64,000 nucleotides of DNA from Streptomyces sp. PTY087I2 (GTDB lineage Bacteria > Actinomycetota > Actinomycetes > Streptomycetales > Streptomycetaceae): NCBI RefSeq assembly GCF_001687325.1, contig NZ_LZRD01000019.1:1-64000 (forward strand). Direction: 5' to 3'. Position numbers and translations under genes: made by a program. The notes under the pieces are model-generated. The model worked only from the letters and a program-made list of their open reading frames with translations, was not told the DNA's origin and did not search any database. Positions 51,341 through 58,829 of the stretch are shown here, one piece after another (the first letter of the stretch is position 1; every line of letters starts with the position of its first letter).

Positions 51341-51778
51341 TCAGGGCCAGACCAGGCAGTACGCCTGATGTCCCGCGTCGTGCAGGCGGTGGGAGAAGTC
51401 CTGCCACTCGTGGAGCAGCTGGTAGACGTTGAACGCGTCGCGCGGGCCGCCGCGGTCGGGGACCGTGGACCAGATGAAGGCCGCCGCGCCGACCGACTCC
51501 TCGCCGACGCCGCGCAGCGGGTCGACGACGGTCATCGGGAGTTTGACCACGGCGTAGTCGGGGTGGAGAACGACCAGTTCCAGCGGGGGGACCTTGTGCA
51601 GGGGTATGCCCTGGATGCCGGTGAGGACCATCGCGGCCACGGTCTCCGGCTTGATCTTGGTGAACATGCCGCCCATGCCCAGCTCGTCACCGCCGAGCTC
51701 CTCCGGGCGCATCGAGATGGGCACACGGGCGGCGGTGGCGCCGTCCGGGGCGCCGAAGTACTTGTACGTCACGCCCAT
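51341..51778 (-). CDS. Conserved protein of unknown function
   Basis: A 145-residue soluble protein beginning MGVTYKYFGAPDGATAARVPI, with a LHPDYAVVKLPMTVVDPLRG segment and an ending in QAYCLVWP. It has no signal peptide or known catalytic motif. ATG 51778 is supported by AGGAG ten bases upstream; longer upstream frames are Pro/Arg-rich. Conserved hypothetical in character. Confidence 0.65.
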   Translation of the reverse strand: MGVTYKYFGAPDGATAARVPISMRPEELGGDELGMGGMFTKIKPETVAAMVLTGIQGIPLHKVPPLELVVLHPDYAVVKLPMTVVDPLRGVGEESVGAAAFIWSTVPDRGGPRDAFNVYQLLHEWQDFSHRLHDAGHQAYCLVWP

Positions 51779-52221
51779 CCCGCCCCCGCTCCTGGTCCCG
51801 GGGGGCGGCGTGCTCTCCGCGCCCCTGCTCTGGGCGCGCTCGGCCCTGCGCCGGTGCCGCCCTCGTCGGGCAGGCTCGGGCCCCAGGTCGTCGGTCCCTT
51901 CGCCCACTCCGCCACCGCGATGCATATCTCATCCACCCGACTACTTCTTAGGAGACACAGCCCCCGCCGCGCAACCCGATCATCGTGTCAGTGACCTCCC
52001 CCGCGGGCGTGCGGTGAAACACCTGTCCGCAAAGACCGTCCGTGCCTCTGACACCATGGCATGTGTGAGCTTTCCCTATGACGCCCCAGTTTCGCAGACG
52101 CGAGAGCACTGACGCTCTTTCGTGATACGAGGGGAGCGCCCTCCCTGCTCACCGGTGGCCGAGATCGTTAGGGATTTCCCGGCCCGGCCCCCCGACACCC
52201 GAATCGCAGATCAGGACCAAA
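51779..52221. other. 443-base region upstream of hemL
   Basis: No conventional gene. It contains the promoter side of the minus-strand hypothetical gene and an 18-codon frame (52056-52112) that echoes the hemL N-terminus. After it, 52113-52221 forms the immediate hemL leader. I see no clear Rex or iron box here. Confidence 0.6.
52056..52112 (+). CDS. Possible upstream peptide duplicating the HemL N-terminus
   Basis: An 18-residue frame reading MACVSFPYDAPVSQTREH and then a stop. The core YDAPVSQ matches YEAPVSQ at the start of HemL, and the DNA shares gccccagtttcgcag exactly (52083-52097 versus 52240-52254). It could be a regulatory leader peptide or the remnant of a partial duplication. It is out of frame with hemL's start, and its translation is unproven. 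GTG 52065 is an alternative start. Confidence 0.4.
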   Translation: MACVSFPYDAPVSQTREH

Positions 52222-53529
52222 GTGGCGTATTCATACGAAGCCCCAGTTTCGCAGTCGCTGTTCGACCGGGCGTCCGTCGTGACGCCCGGCGGCGTGAACT
52301 CTCCCGTGCGTGCCTTCCGGGCCGTGGGCGGTACGCCCCGGTTCATGGTGTCCGGCACCGGTCCGTACCTCACCGACGCCGACGGCCGTGAGTACGTCGA
52401 CCTCGTCTGCTCGTGGGGGCCGATGATTCTCGGCCACTCTCACCCCGAGGTCATCGCCGCCGTCCAGGAGGCGGTCTCCCGGGGTACCTCCTTCGGTACG
52501 CCGGGGGAGGGCGAGGTCGCGCTCGCCGAGGAGATCGTGGCGCGGATCGAGCCCGTCGAGCAGGTGCGCCTGGTCTCCTCCGGCACCGAGGCGACCATGT
52601 CGGCGATCCGGCTGGCCCGCGGTTTCACGGGCCGGGCCAAGGTCGTGAAGTTCGCCGGCTGCTACCACGGCCACGTGGACGCGCTGCTCGCCGCCGCCGG
52701 GTCGGGCGTGGCCACCTTCGGGCTGCCCGACACCCCCGGTGTCACGGGCGCCACGGCCGGCGACACGGTCGTGCTGCCCTACAACGACCTGGACGCGGTC
52801 CGCGCCGCCTTCGCCGCGCACCCGGGCGAGATCGCCTGCGTGATCACCGAGGCCTCGCCCGGCAACATGGGCGTCGTCCCGCCGGCGGACGGCTTCAACG
52901 CCGGACTCAAGGAGCTGTGCGCGGCCAACGGCGCGCTGTACATCTCCGACGAGGTGATGACGGGCTTCCGTACGTCGAAGGCCGGCTGGTACGGCGTCGA
53001 CGGCGTCCGCCCCGACCTGATGACGTTCGGCAAGGTGATGGGCGGCGGCTTCCCCGCGGCGGCCTTCGGCGGCCGCGGCGACGTGATGGCGCACCTGGCC
53101 CCGGCCGGCCCGGTCTACCAGGCGGGCACCCTCTCCGGGAACCCGATCGCCACCGCCGCCGGCCTCGCCCAGCTGCGGCTGCTGGACGACGCGGCGTACG
53201 CGAAGATCGACGCGGTCTCCGCCGAGCTGCGCGCCCTGGTGGGTGACGCGCTCACCAAGGAGGGCGTCGCGCACACGGTGTCGGCCGCGAGCAACATGTT
53301 CTCCGTCTTCTTCACCGACCGGCCGGTGAAGAACTACGACGACGCGAAGAAGCAGGACGTCTTCCGCTTCACCGCGTTCTTCCACTCCATGCTGGAGCAG
53401 GGCGTCTACCTGCCGCCCTCGGCGTTCGAGTCCTGGTTCGTCTCCACGGCCCACGACGAGCGGGCGATCGAGCGCATCGCCGCCGCCCTGCCCGCCGCCG
53501 CCCGCGCCGCATCGGAGGCCACCGCATGA
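52222..53529 (+). CDS. hemL: Glutamate-1-semialdehyde 2,1-aminomutase
   Basis: A 435-residue PLP enzyme converting glutamate-1-semialdehyde (the HemA product) into 5-aminolevulinate. It has GGVNSPVRAF, SSGTEATMSAIRLAR, YHGHVDALL and the cofactor lysine in MTFGKVMGGGFPAAAF (about residue 271). The GTG start at 52222 is preceded by CAGGACCAAA. Its end overlaps the histidine-phosphatase gene by four bases (ATGA). It completes the C5 pathway begun by hemA earlier in this window. Confidence 0.96.
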   Translation: MAYSYEAPVSQSLFDRASVVTPGGVNSPVRAFRAVGGTPRFMVSGTGPYLTDADGREYVDLVCSWGPMILGHSHPEVIAAVQEAVSRGTSFGTPGEGEVALAEEIVARIEPVEQVRLVSSGTEATMSAIRLARGFTGRAKVVKFAGCYHGHVDALLAAAGSGVATFGLPDTPGVTGATAGDTVVLPYNDLDAVRAAFAAHPGEIACVITEASPGNMGVVPPADGFNAGLKELCAANGALYISDEVMTGFRTSKAGWYGVDGVRPDLMTFGKVMGGGFPAAAFGGRGDVMAHLAPAGPVYQAGTLSGNPIATAAGLAQLRLLDDAAYAKIDAVSAELRALVGDALTKEGVAHTVSAASNMFSVFFTDRPVKNYDDAKKQDVFRFTAFFHSMLEQGVYLPPSAFESWFVSTAHDERAIERIAAALPAAARAASEATA

Positions 53530-54233
53530 GCGAGAAGAACCGCGACGAGCAGCTGACCGTGGTGCACGTGGTCCGCCACGGCGAGGTGCACAACCCGGAC
53601 GGTGTGCTCTACGGCCGCCGCCCCGGCTACCACCTCTCCGACCTGGGCCGGCAGATGGCCGACCGGGTCGCCGAGCACCTGGAGAAGCGCGACGTCACCC
53701 ATGTCGTCGCCTCCCCGCTGGAGCGCGCCCAGGAGACCGCCGCCCCCATCGCCAAGGCGCACGGCCTGGACCTGGCCACCGACGCCCGGCTGATCGAGGC
53801 CGCCAACGTCTTCGAGGGCAAGACCTTCGGCGTCGGCGACGGCGCGCTGCGCAAGCCGGACAACTGGAAGCACCTCACCAACCCGTTCAAGCCGTCCTGG
53901 GGCGAGCCGTACATCGAGCAGGTCGTCCGGATGATGGGCGCGATCGACGCGGCGCGGGACGCGGCGCGCGGGCACGAGGCGGTCTGTGTCAGCCACCAGC
54001 TGCCGATCTGGATCCTGCGGTCCTTCGTGGAGCGCCGCCGCCTGTGGCACGACCCGCGCAAGCGGCAGTGCACGCTGGCCTCGCTGACCAGCTTCACCTA
54101 CCGGGGCGACACGATCGTCTCGGTCGGCTACTCGGAGCCGGCCCGTGACCTGGTGCCCGTGCATCTGCTGGCCGGGGCCAAGCCGGTGAAGGGGAAGGCC
54201 GCGAAGGGACAGTCGAAGGCGTTCGGGGCGTAG
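53526..54233 (+). CDS. Histidine phosphatase (phosphoglycerate mutase-like) family protein
   Basis: 235 residues. The catalytic RHG lies at residues 17-19 (VVHVVRHGEVHNPDG), with Arg in SPLERAQETA and a second catalytic His in AVCVSHQLPIW. The C-terminal 25 residues are Lys/Gly/Ala-rich. It is coupled to hemL by a four-base overlap, but its substrate is unknown; a true glycolytic mutase role is unlikely. Confidence 0.87.
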   Translation: MSEKNRDEQLTVVHVVRHGEVHNPDGVLYGRRPGYHLSDLGRQMADRVAEHLEKRDVTHVVASPLERAQETAAPIAKAHGLDLATDARLIEAANVFEGKTFGVGDGALRKPDNWKHLTNPFKPSWGEPYIEQVVRMMGAIDAARDAARGHEAVCVSHQLPIWILRSFVERRRLWHDPRKRQCTLASLTSFTYRGDTIVSVGYSEPARDLVPVHLLAGAKPVKGKAAKGQSKAFGA

Positions 54234-54234
54234 T

Positions 54235-54278
54235 TCCGACGCCCCCGGGACGAAGATCCGACGCCCCCGGGACGAAGA
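54235..54278. repeat. 22-bp tandem duplication after the phosphatase gene
   Basis: A 22-base unit beginning tccgacgcccccgggacgaa is present at 54235-54256 and again at 54257-54278, immediately after the stop codon. Confidence 0.8.
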
Positions 54279-54311
54279 CAGGACGACGACAGGGCGAGAC
54301 GCAACGGACGT

Positions 54312-54358
54312 ACGGGACCGGCTGCCGCACACCGCGGCGGGCGGTCCCGTCCCTTTTT
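54312..54358 (+). terminator. Terminator of the hemL-phosphatase unit
   Basis: Arms acgggaccg (54312-54320) and cggtcccgt (54342-54350), then ccctttttcc. The interior is G/C-rich and partly paired. Confidence 0.7.
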
Positions 54359-54379
54359 CCCGTACCACCTAACGGTAAG

Positions 54380-54398
54380 TTAGCTTAGGCTAAGCTAA
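54380..54398. promoter_or_regulatory. Iron box (DmdR/IdeR operator) before the Fes-like esterase
   Basis: TTAGCTTAGGCTAAGCTAA is a perfect 19-base palindrome with the geometry of the DtxR-family consensus TTAGGTTAGGCTAACCTAA (two differences). It lies about 100 bases upstream of the esterase start. It supports iron-dependent repression by DmdR1/IdeR. Confidence 0.85.
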
Positions 54399-54496
54399 CT
54401 AGATCCCCAGGCGGGCGGGCCGACGGCCCGTCGGGCCCTGCTGGTTCCCGTGGGGCTCGTCGTGGTCACGGACGCCTGCGACGAAACGGTGGAACG

Positions 54497-55795
54497 ATGA
54501 TCCGTACTGCGGCGGACGCCGCCCCCCGGCCGGTCACGGGCCCCCGGATAGCCCGGCTCGCCCGGCAGCTCGAAGCCGCCCGGGACGCCGCCGCCCGTAC
54601 CGCCCTGACCGAGGCGTTCTGGGAGGCGGCCGCCCGCACCGGCACCCCGCTCGTCGAAGCGCTCGACGACGCCCCCGGCCATCGCGCCGTCACCTTCCTC
54701 TGGCGCGGCCACCGCGCGACCCGCCAGGTCCTCCTGATGGCGACCGGCATCGGCGACCGCGACCGGCCGGCCGACACGCTCCTCCACCACCTCCCGGGCA
54801 CCGACATCTGGTACCTCGGCTTCCGGCTGCGCGCCGACCACCGCGCGTCCTACCGGCTGGTGGCCGACATCTCGCCGGGCCCCGCGCCCGACGATCCCGT
54901 ACGGCTCCAGCGGCGGCTGACCGCGCTGATGGCGCACGCGGTGGCCGACCCGCTCAACCCCCGCCGCCTGCCGGTCCGCTGGCGGGCGGTGGAGAGTTCG
55001 GTGTTCGCCCTGCCGGAGGCCCCGCCCCAGCCCTGGGCGGGCCGCCGGGAGGGCATCCGGCGGGGGACCGTCGAGCGGCACACCGTCACCGGGCACGCCC
55101 TGGGCGAGGAGCGCGAGGTCTGGACGTACCTCCCGCCGGAGGGCGCGGACAACGATGGCAAGGGCGACGGCGGCGGTGACAGCGACGGCGGCCCGCTGCC
55201 GGTGGTCGTGCTCTGCGACGGCGACATGTGGTTCGGACGGCTCGGCTTCCAGGACACGCTGGACGCCCTGATCGCCGACGGGGCCCTCCCGCCGCTCGTC
55301 GTCCTCTCCCCGGACGCCGTCGACGCCGCGACCCGGCGGCGGGACCTGGGCGGGCGGGAGGCGTTCGCCGCCTTCCTCGCCGAGGAGCTGCTGCCCTGGG
55401 CGCGCGCCCGGTGGCCCCTGACCGCCGACGCGGACCGGACCGCCGTCGCCGGCCAGGGGTCCGCCGGGACGGCGGCGCTGTACGCCGGCCTGACCCGCCC
55501 CGACCGCTTCGGCCGGATCCTCGCCCAGTCGCCCTCACCCGGCGGCCGGCACCCCGAGGCCGGAACGTACGCCGACGGAACGTACGGCGAGGACCTGCCC
55601 TCCACCCTCGCCCCCGTCGTCCACCTCGGCCTGGGCCTGCACGACGGGGCCGCCTCCGCCGAGCACGGCGAAGCCCTCGTCCCGGCCTTGCGCGCCCGGG
55701 GTTACGAGGTCCACCGCACCGTCCACAACGGCGGCCGCGACCACGCCTGCTGGCAGGGGCTGCTCACCGAAGCCCTGGTGGAGGCCTTCCGGTAG
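54497..55795 (+). CDS. Enterochelin esterase-like (Fes family) protein
   Basis: 432 residues. An N-terminal DUF3327-type lid domain (VTFLWRGHRATRQVLLMATG, WYLGFRLRADHRASYRL) and a C-terminal esterase-D-like alpha/beta hydrolase domain (PVVVLCDGDMWF, DRFGRILAQSPS). Fes enzymes hydrolyse ferric siderophores to release iron, which fits the iron box upstream. Odd: the nucleophile elbow normally GQSxGG reads GQGSAG near residue 319. The catalytic His motif normally GGHDxACW reads GGRDHACW near residue 412. The enzyme may be inactive or rely on shifted residues. Confidence 0.82.
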   Translation: MIRTAADAAPRPVTGPRIARLARQLEAARDAAARTALTEAFWEAAARTGTPLVEALDDAPGHRAVTFLWRGHRATRQVLLMATGIGDRDRPADTLLHHLPGTDIWYLGFRLRADHRASYRLVADISPGPAPDDPVRLQRRLTALMAHAVADPLNPRRLPVRWRAVESSVFALPEAPPQPWAGRREGIRRGTVERHTVTGHALGEEREVWTYLPPEGADNDGKGDGGGDSDGGPLPVVVLCDGDMWFGRLGFQDTLDALIADGALPPLVVLSPDAVDAATRRRDLGGREAFAAFLAEELLPWARARWPLTADADRTAVAGQGSAGTAALYAGLTRPDRFGRILAQSPSPGGRHPEAGTYADGTYGEDLPSTLAPVVHLGLGLHDGAASAEHGEALVPALRARGYEVHRTVHNGGRDHACWQGLLTEALVEAFR

Positions 55796-56110
55796 GAACG
55801 GCCGGCGAACGGTCCCCGTAACCGCGCATGAGTTCGACGAGCCGGGGAAGTCGAACGGTCGATCCGCTGTCCGCGATCCATCGATCCGCGATCCGTCGGT
55901 CGGCGGCAGAACTGCGGAGGGCCGTTCCCGCGTCCCCTCTTCAGGGTTGTCCGTGAGGGTGTGCGAGGGCCGTACAACTGTCTCGTCGCATTCGGAAGGT
56001 AAAGCGTAAAGAAAGTCCCCAAATGCACGGAACCGACGTGTTACGCGCCTCATCTACCCCTTCAGCAGTTTGTATGGGCTTGAGATAAAACGACCGCAGA
56101 TGGGGACGGT
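55796..56110. other. 315-base gap between the esterase and deacetylase-like genes
   Basis: No gene found. The stretch 55855-55905 has repeated cgatccg(c/t) elements, and the last roughly 100 bases before 56111 are relatively AT-rich and presumably hold the promoter of the lipoprotein gene. No clear terminator hairpin was found. Confidence 0.5.
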
Positions 56111-57367
56111 ATGCGCGACATCAATCGAAGGGGCCTGCTCGGCGCGGGGCTCGGGGCCGCAGCCGCGATCGGGCTCGCCGGCTGTGGCACCTCGGGCTCC
56201 TCCGGCGACGGAGGGTCCGGCCGGGGTGGCAAGGGCGACTCCGGCGCCGGAGGCAACGGCAGCGGGAACGGTTCGCCGAAGAACAAGGTCCGGCTGATCG
56301 GCGACGGCTCGACCGCCGACACCGGCAAGCAGCCGCATCAGCCCGAGGCCCCCGTCCCGCTCGAACCCGGCCAGAAGCCGCCGCAGTTCGTGATCTTTTC
56401 CTGGGACGGTGCGGGCGAGGTCGGCAACGGGCTCTTCCCGCGCTTTCTCGAACTCGCCAAGGAACACGACGCGGCGATGACGTTCTTCCTCTCCGGGATC
56501 TATCTGCTGCCCGAGTCGAAGAAGTCCCTCTACCGTCCGCCGAACAACCCCCGCGGCGCCTCCGACATCGGATATCTCACCGACGATCACGTCAAGGACA
56601 CACTGAAGTACGTGCGTCAGGCGTGGCTCGACGGCCATGAGATCGGCACCCACTTCAACGGGCATTTCTGCGGCGGTTCCGGATCCGTGGAGCGCTGGAC
56701 TCCGGCCCAATGGCACAGCGAGATCAATCAGGCTGTGTCGTTCGTCACGGAATGGCGGACCAACACCGGCTGGGAGAACGAGGAACCGCTTCCGTTCGAC
56801 TACCGCAAGGAACTGGTCGGCGGCCGCACCCCCTGTCTGCTCGGCCAGGACAATCTCCTGCCGACCGCCCGCAAGCTGGGCTGGCGCTACGACGCCAGCT
56901 CGCCCGGCGGCCGCCAGACCTGGCCCGTGAAGCGCGGCGGCGTCTGGGATCTGCCGCTCCAGGCGATGCCGTTCCCCGGGCACTCCTTCGAGGTGCTCTC
57001 GATGGACTACAACATCCTCGCCAACCAGTCGAAGAATTCGACCAAGGGCATGCCCTCGCGTTATCCCGGCTGGCGGGAGCAGGCGACCGGCGCCTATCTC
57101 GCCGGATTCCAGCGCGCCTACGAGTCGAATCGCGCGCCGTTCTACATCGGCAACCACTTCGAGGAGTGGAACGGCGGCATCTATATGGACGCCGTGGAAG
57201 AAGTGATCAAGAAGGTCGCGGACAAGGACGACGTCCGTCTCGTCTCGTTCCGGCAGTTCGTCGACTGGCTCGACGCCCAGGATCCCGAGGTGCTCGCCAA
57301 GCTCCGGACGCTGGACGTCGGACAGGCGCCCGCAGGCGGCTGGAACTCCTTCTTTAAACAGGCTTGA
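56111..57367 (+). CDS. Polysaccharide deacetylase-like lipoprotein
   Basis: 418 residues. The N-terminus has a twin-arginine-like NRRGLLGAGLG and lipobox AIGLAGCGT, then a Gly/Ser-rich linker. The body resembles the NodB/polysaccharide deacetylase fold: VIFSWDGAGEVGNGLF replaces the usual TFDDG (residues 96-100), and GHEIGTHFNGH (175-185) resembles the HxxxH metal motif. Loss of the second Asp in the first motif makes ordinary deacetylase activity doubtful. Secreted, cell-wall or glycan role inferred. It precedes the cytochrome c maturation genes. Confidence 0.75.
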   Translation: MRDINRRGLLGAGLGAAAAIGLAGCGTSGSSGDGGSGRGGKGDSGAGGNGSGNGSPKNKVRLIGDGSTADTGKQPHQPEAPVPLEPGQKPPQFVIFSWDGAGEVGNGLFPRFLELAKEHDAAMTFFLSGIYLLPESKKSLYRPPNNPRGASDIGYLTDDHVKDTLKYVRQAWLDGHEIGTHFNGHFCGGSGSVERWTPAQWHSEINQAVSFVTEWRTNTGWENEEPLPFDYRKELVGGRTPCLLGQDNLLPTARKLGWRYDASSPGGRQTWPVKRGGVWDLPLQAMPFPGHSFEVLSMDYNILANQSKNSTKGMPSRYPGWREQATGAYLAGFQRAYESNRAPFYIGNHFEEWNGGIYMDAVEEVIKKVADKDDVRLVSFRQFVDWLDAQDPEVLAKLRTLDVGQAPAGGWNSFFKQA

Positions 57368-57419
57368 CAAGGGGCTTTACGGGCACCGAGGGGGGCGCGC
57401 AGATCGCCGGAAACTGCCA

Positions 57420-57435
57420 TGCGAAACTTTTCACA
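57420..57435. promoter_or_regulatory. Candidate second Rex operator at the resA-like start
   Basis: TGCGAAACTTTTCACA fits the Rex core TGTGAANNNNTTCACA with one mismatch. Its last base is the A of the resA-like ATG. Rex binding here would block transcription of the cytochrome c maturation operon. Unverified, but consistent with Rex control of respiratory genes. Confidence 0.6.
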
Positions 57436-58037
57436 TGAGCTTTGGCCGCGCGTCCCGACACCGCTTCACCCTGCTCGCCGCCACCGCCGTGGCCGGTGCC
57501 CTGACGCTGTCCGCGTGCGGCGACGGCAACAAGGCCGGGGGCGGCGGCAACACCAACTTCATCACCGGCAGCGGGGGCATCTCCACCGTCGCGAAGGCGG
57601 ACCGGGTGGCCGCGCCGAAGCTCGACGGCAACACCCTGGAGGGCAAGCCGCTCGACCTCGCGGACCACCGGGGCAAGGTCGTCGTGCTCAACGTCTGGGG
57701 CTCCTGGTGCGGCCCCTGCCGGCTGGAGGCGAAGTACTTCGCGCAGGTCTCCGAGGAGACGAAGGCCCAGGGCGTCGAGTTCGTCGGGATAAACACCCGG
57801 GACCCCGAGCGGGACAAGGCGATCAACTTCGAGAAGGACTACGGGGTGAAGTACCCCAGCTTCTACGACCCGATCGGCAAGCTCATCCTCCGCTTCCCCA
57901 AGGGCACCCTGAACCCGCAGGCCATCCCCTCCACCGTGGTCATCGACCGGGACGGGAAGATCGCGGCCCGCACGCTCCAGGCGCTCAACGCGGACGAACT
58001 GCGCGAGATGATCGACCCGATCATCGCGGAGAAGTGA
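57435..58037 (+). CDS. ResA/TlpA-like thiol-disulfide oxidoreductase lipoprotein
   Basis: A 200-residue exported thioredoxin-fold protein. Lipobox LTLSACGD (Cys28) and the active site VLNVWGSWCGPCRLE (CGPC at residues about 92-95). ResA-type proteins reduce the haem-binding cysteines of apocytochrome c, with electrons from CcdA. There is no Shine-Dalgarno before ATG 57435, so the transcript may be leaderless. First gene of a cytochrome c maturation operon (ccdA, resB, ccsB follow within a few bases). Confidence 0.9.
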   Translation: MSFGRASRHRFTLLAATAVAGALTLSACGDGNKAGGGGNTNFITGSGGISTVAKADRVAAPKLDGNTLEGKPLDLADHRGKVVVLNVWGSWCGPCRLEAKYFAQVSEETKAQGVEFVGINTRDPERDKAINFEKDYGVKYPSFYDPIGKLILRFPKGTLNPQAIPSTVVIDRDGKIAARTLQALNADELREMIDPIIAEK

Positions 58038-58041
58038 TCCG

Positions 58042-58824
58042 GTGACCACGCTCGCCGCGTACGAAGGTGCCGTCACGCTCGCCGCGACCAACGAGACCGT
58101 TTTGTCCGGGGCGCTGCTGCTCGCCCTGCCGCTCGCCCTGCTGGCCGGTCTCATCTCCTTCTTCTCGCCCTGCGTCCTGCCGCTGGTCCCCGGCTATCTG
58201 AGTTACGTCACCGGGGTCAGCGGCACCGACCTGGCCGACGCCCGCCGGGGCCGGGTGGTGGCCGGCGCCGCGCTGTTCGTCCTCGGCTTCACCGCGGTGT
58301 TCGCCTCCACCGGCGCGCTCTTCGGCTACTTCGGCCAGGAACTCCAGATGCACGCCGAGGTGCTGAACAAGGTCCTCGGCGTCCTCATGATCCTCATGGG
58401 CGTCTTCTTCCTGGGGCTCCTGCCGGGCGTGACACAGCGCGAGTTCCGCTTCCACAAGCGGCCGGTGACCGGACTGGCCGGAGCGCCCCTGCTCGGCGCC
58501 CTGTTCGGGATCGGCTGGACGCCGTGCATCGGCCCGACCCTCTCCTCCGTGCTGGCGCTGTCGACCCAGAGCGCCACCGCCGGACGCGGCGCGATACTGA
58601 CCGTCGCGTACTGTCTCGGACTCGGTGTCCCGTTCGTCCTGGCCGCGGTCGCCTTCCGCAAGGCGCTCGGCGCGTTCGGCTGGGTCAAGCGCCACTACGC
58701 ATGGGTGATGCGGATCGGCGGCGGCATGATGATCGTGACCGGAATCCTGCTGCTGACCGGTGCGTGGGCCACGCTCATGCAGCACATGCAGAGCTGGTCC
58801 AGCGGCTTCGTTGTAGGGATCTGA
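58042..58824 (+). CDS. ccdA: CcdA cytochrome c biogenesis membrane protein
   Basis: A 260-residue integral membrane protein with six or seven helices. The redox cysteines lie in FFSPCVLPLVPGYLSYVTG and GIGWTPCIGPTLSSVL. It carries reducing equivalents from cytoplasmic thioredoxin across the membrane to ResA. GTG start, four bases after the ResA-like stop. Confidence 0.94.
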   Translation: MTTLAAYEGAVTLAATNETVLSGALLLALPLALLAGLISFFSPCVLPLVPGYLSYVTGVSGTDLADARRGRVVAGAALFVLGFTAVFASTGALFGYFGQELQMHAEVLNKVLGVLMILMGVFFLGLLPGVTQREFRFHKRPVTGLAGAPLLGALFGIGWTPCIGPTLSSVLALSTQSATAGRGAILTVAYCLGLGVPFVLAAVAFRKALGAFGWVKRHYAWVMRIGGGMMIVTGILLLTGAWATLMQHMQSWSSGFVVGI

Positions 58825-58829
58825 GTCCA

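Noticed and set aside
52056..52112. The upstream mini-ORF as an in-frame extension of HemL
   Set aside because: It ends with TGA at 52110-52112 and is separated from the hemL GTG by 109 bases.
57419..58045. ATG at 57419 as the start of the resA-like gene
   Set aside because: It is in a different frame and gives an Arg-rich translation. The frame starting at 57435 encodes the signal peptide and CGPC motif.
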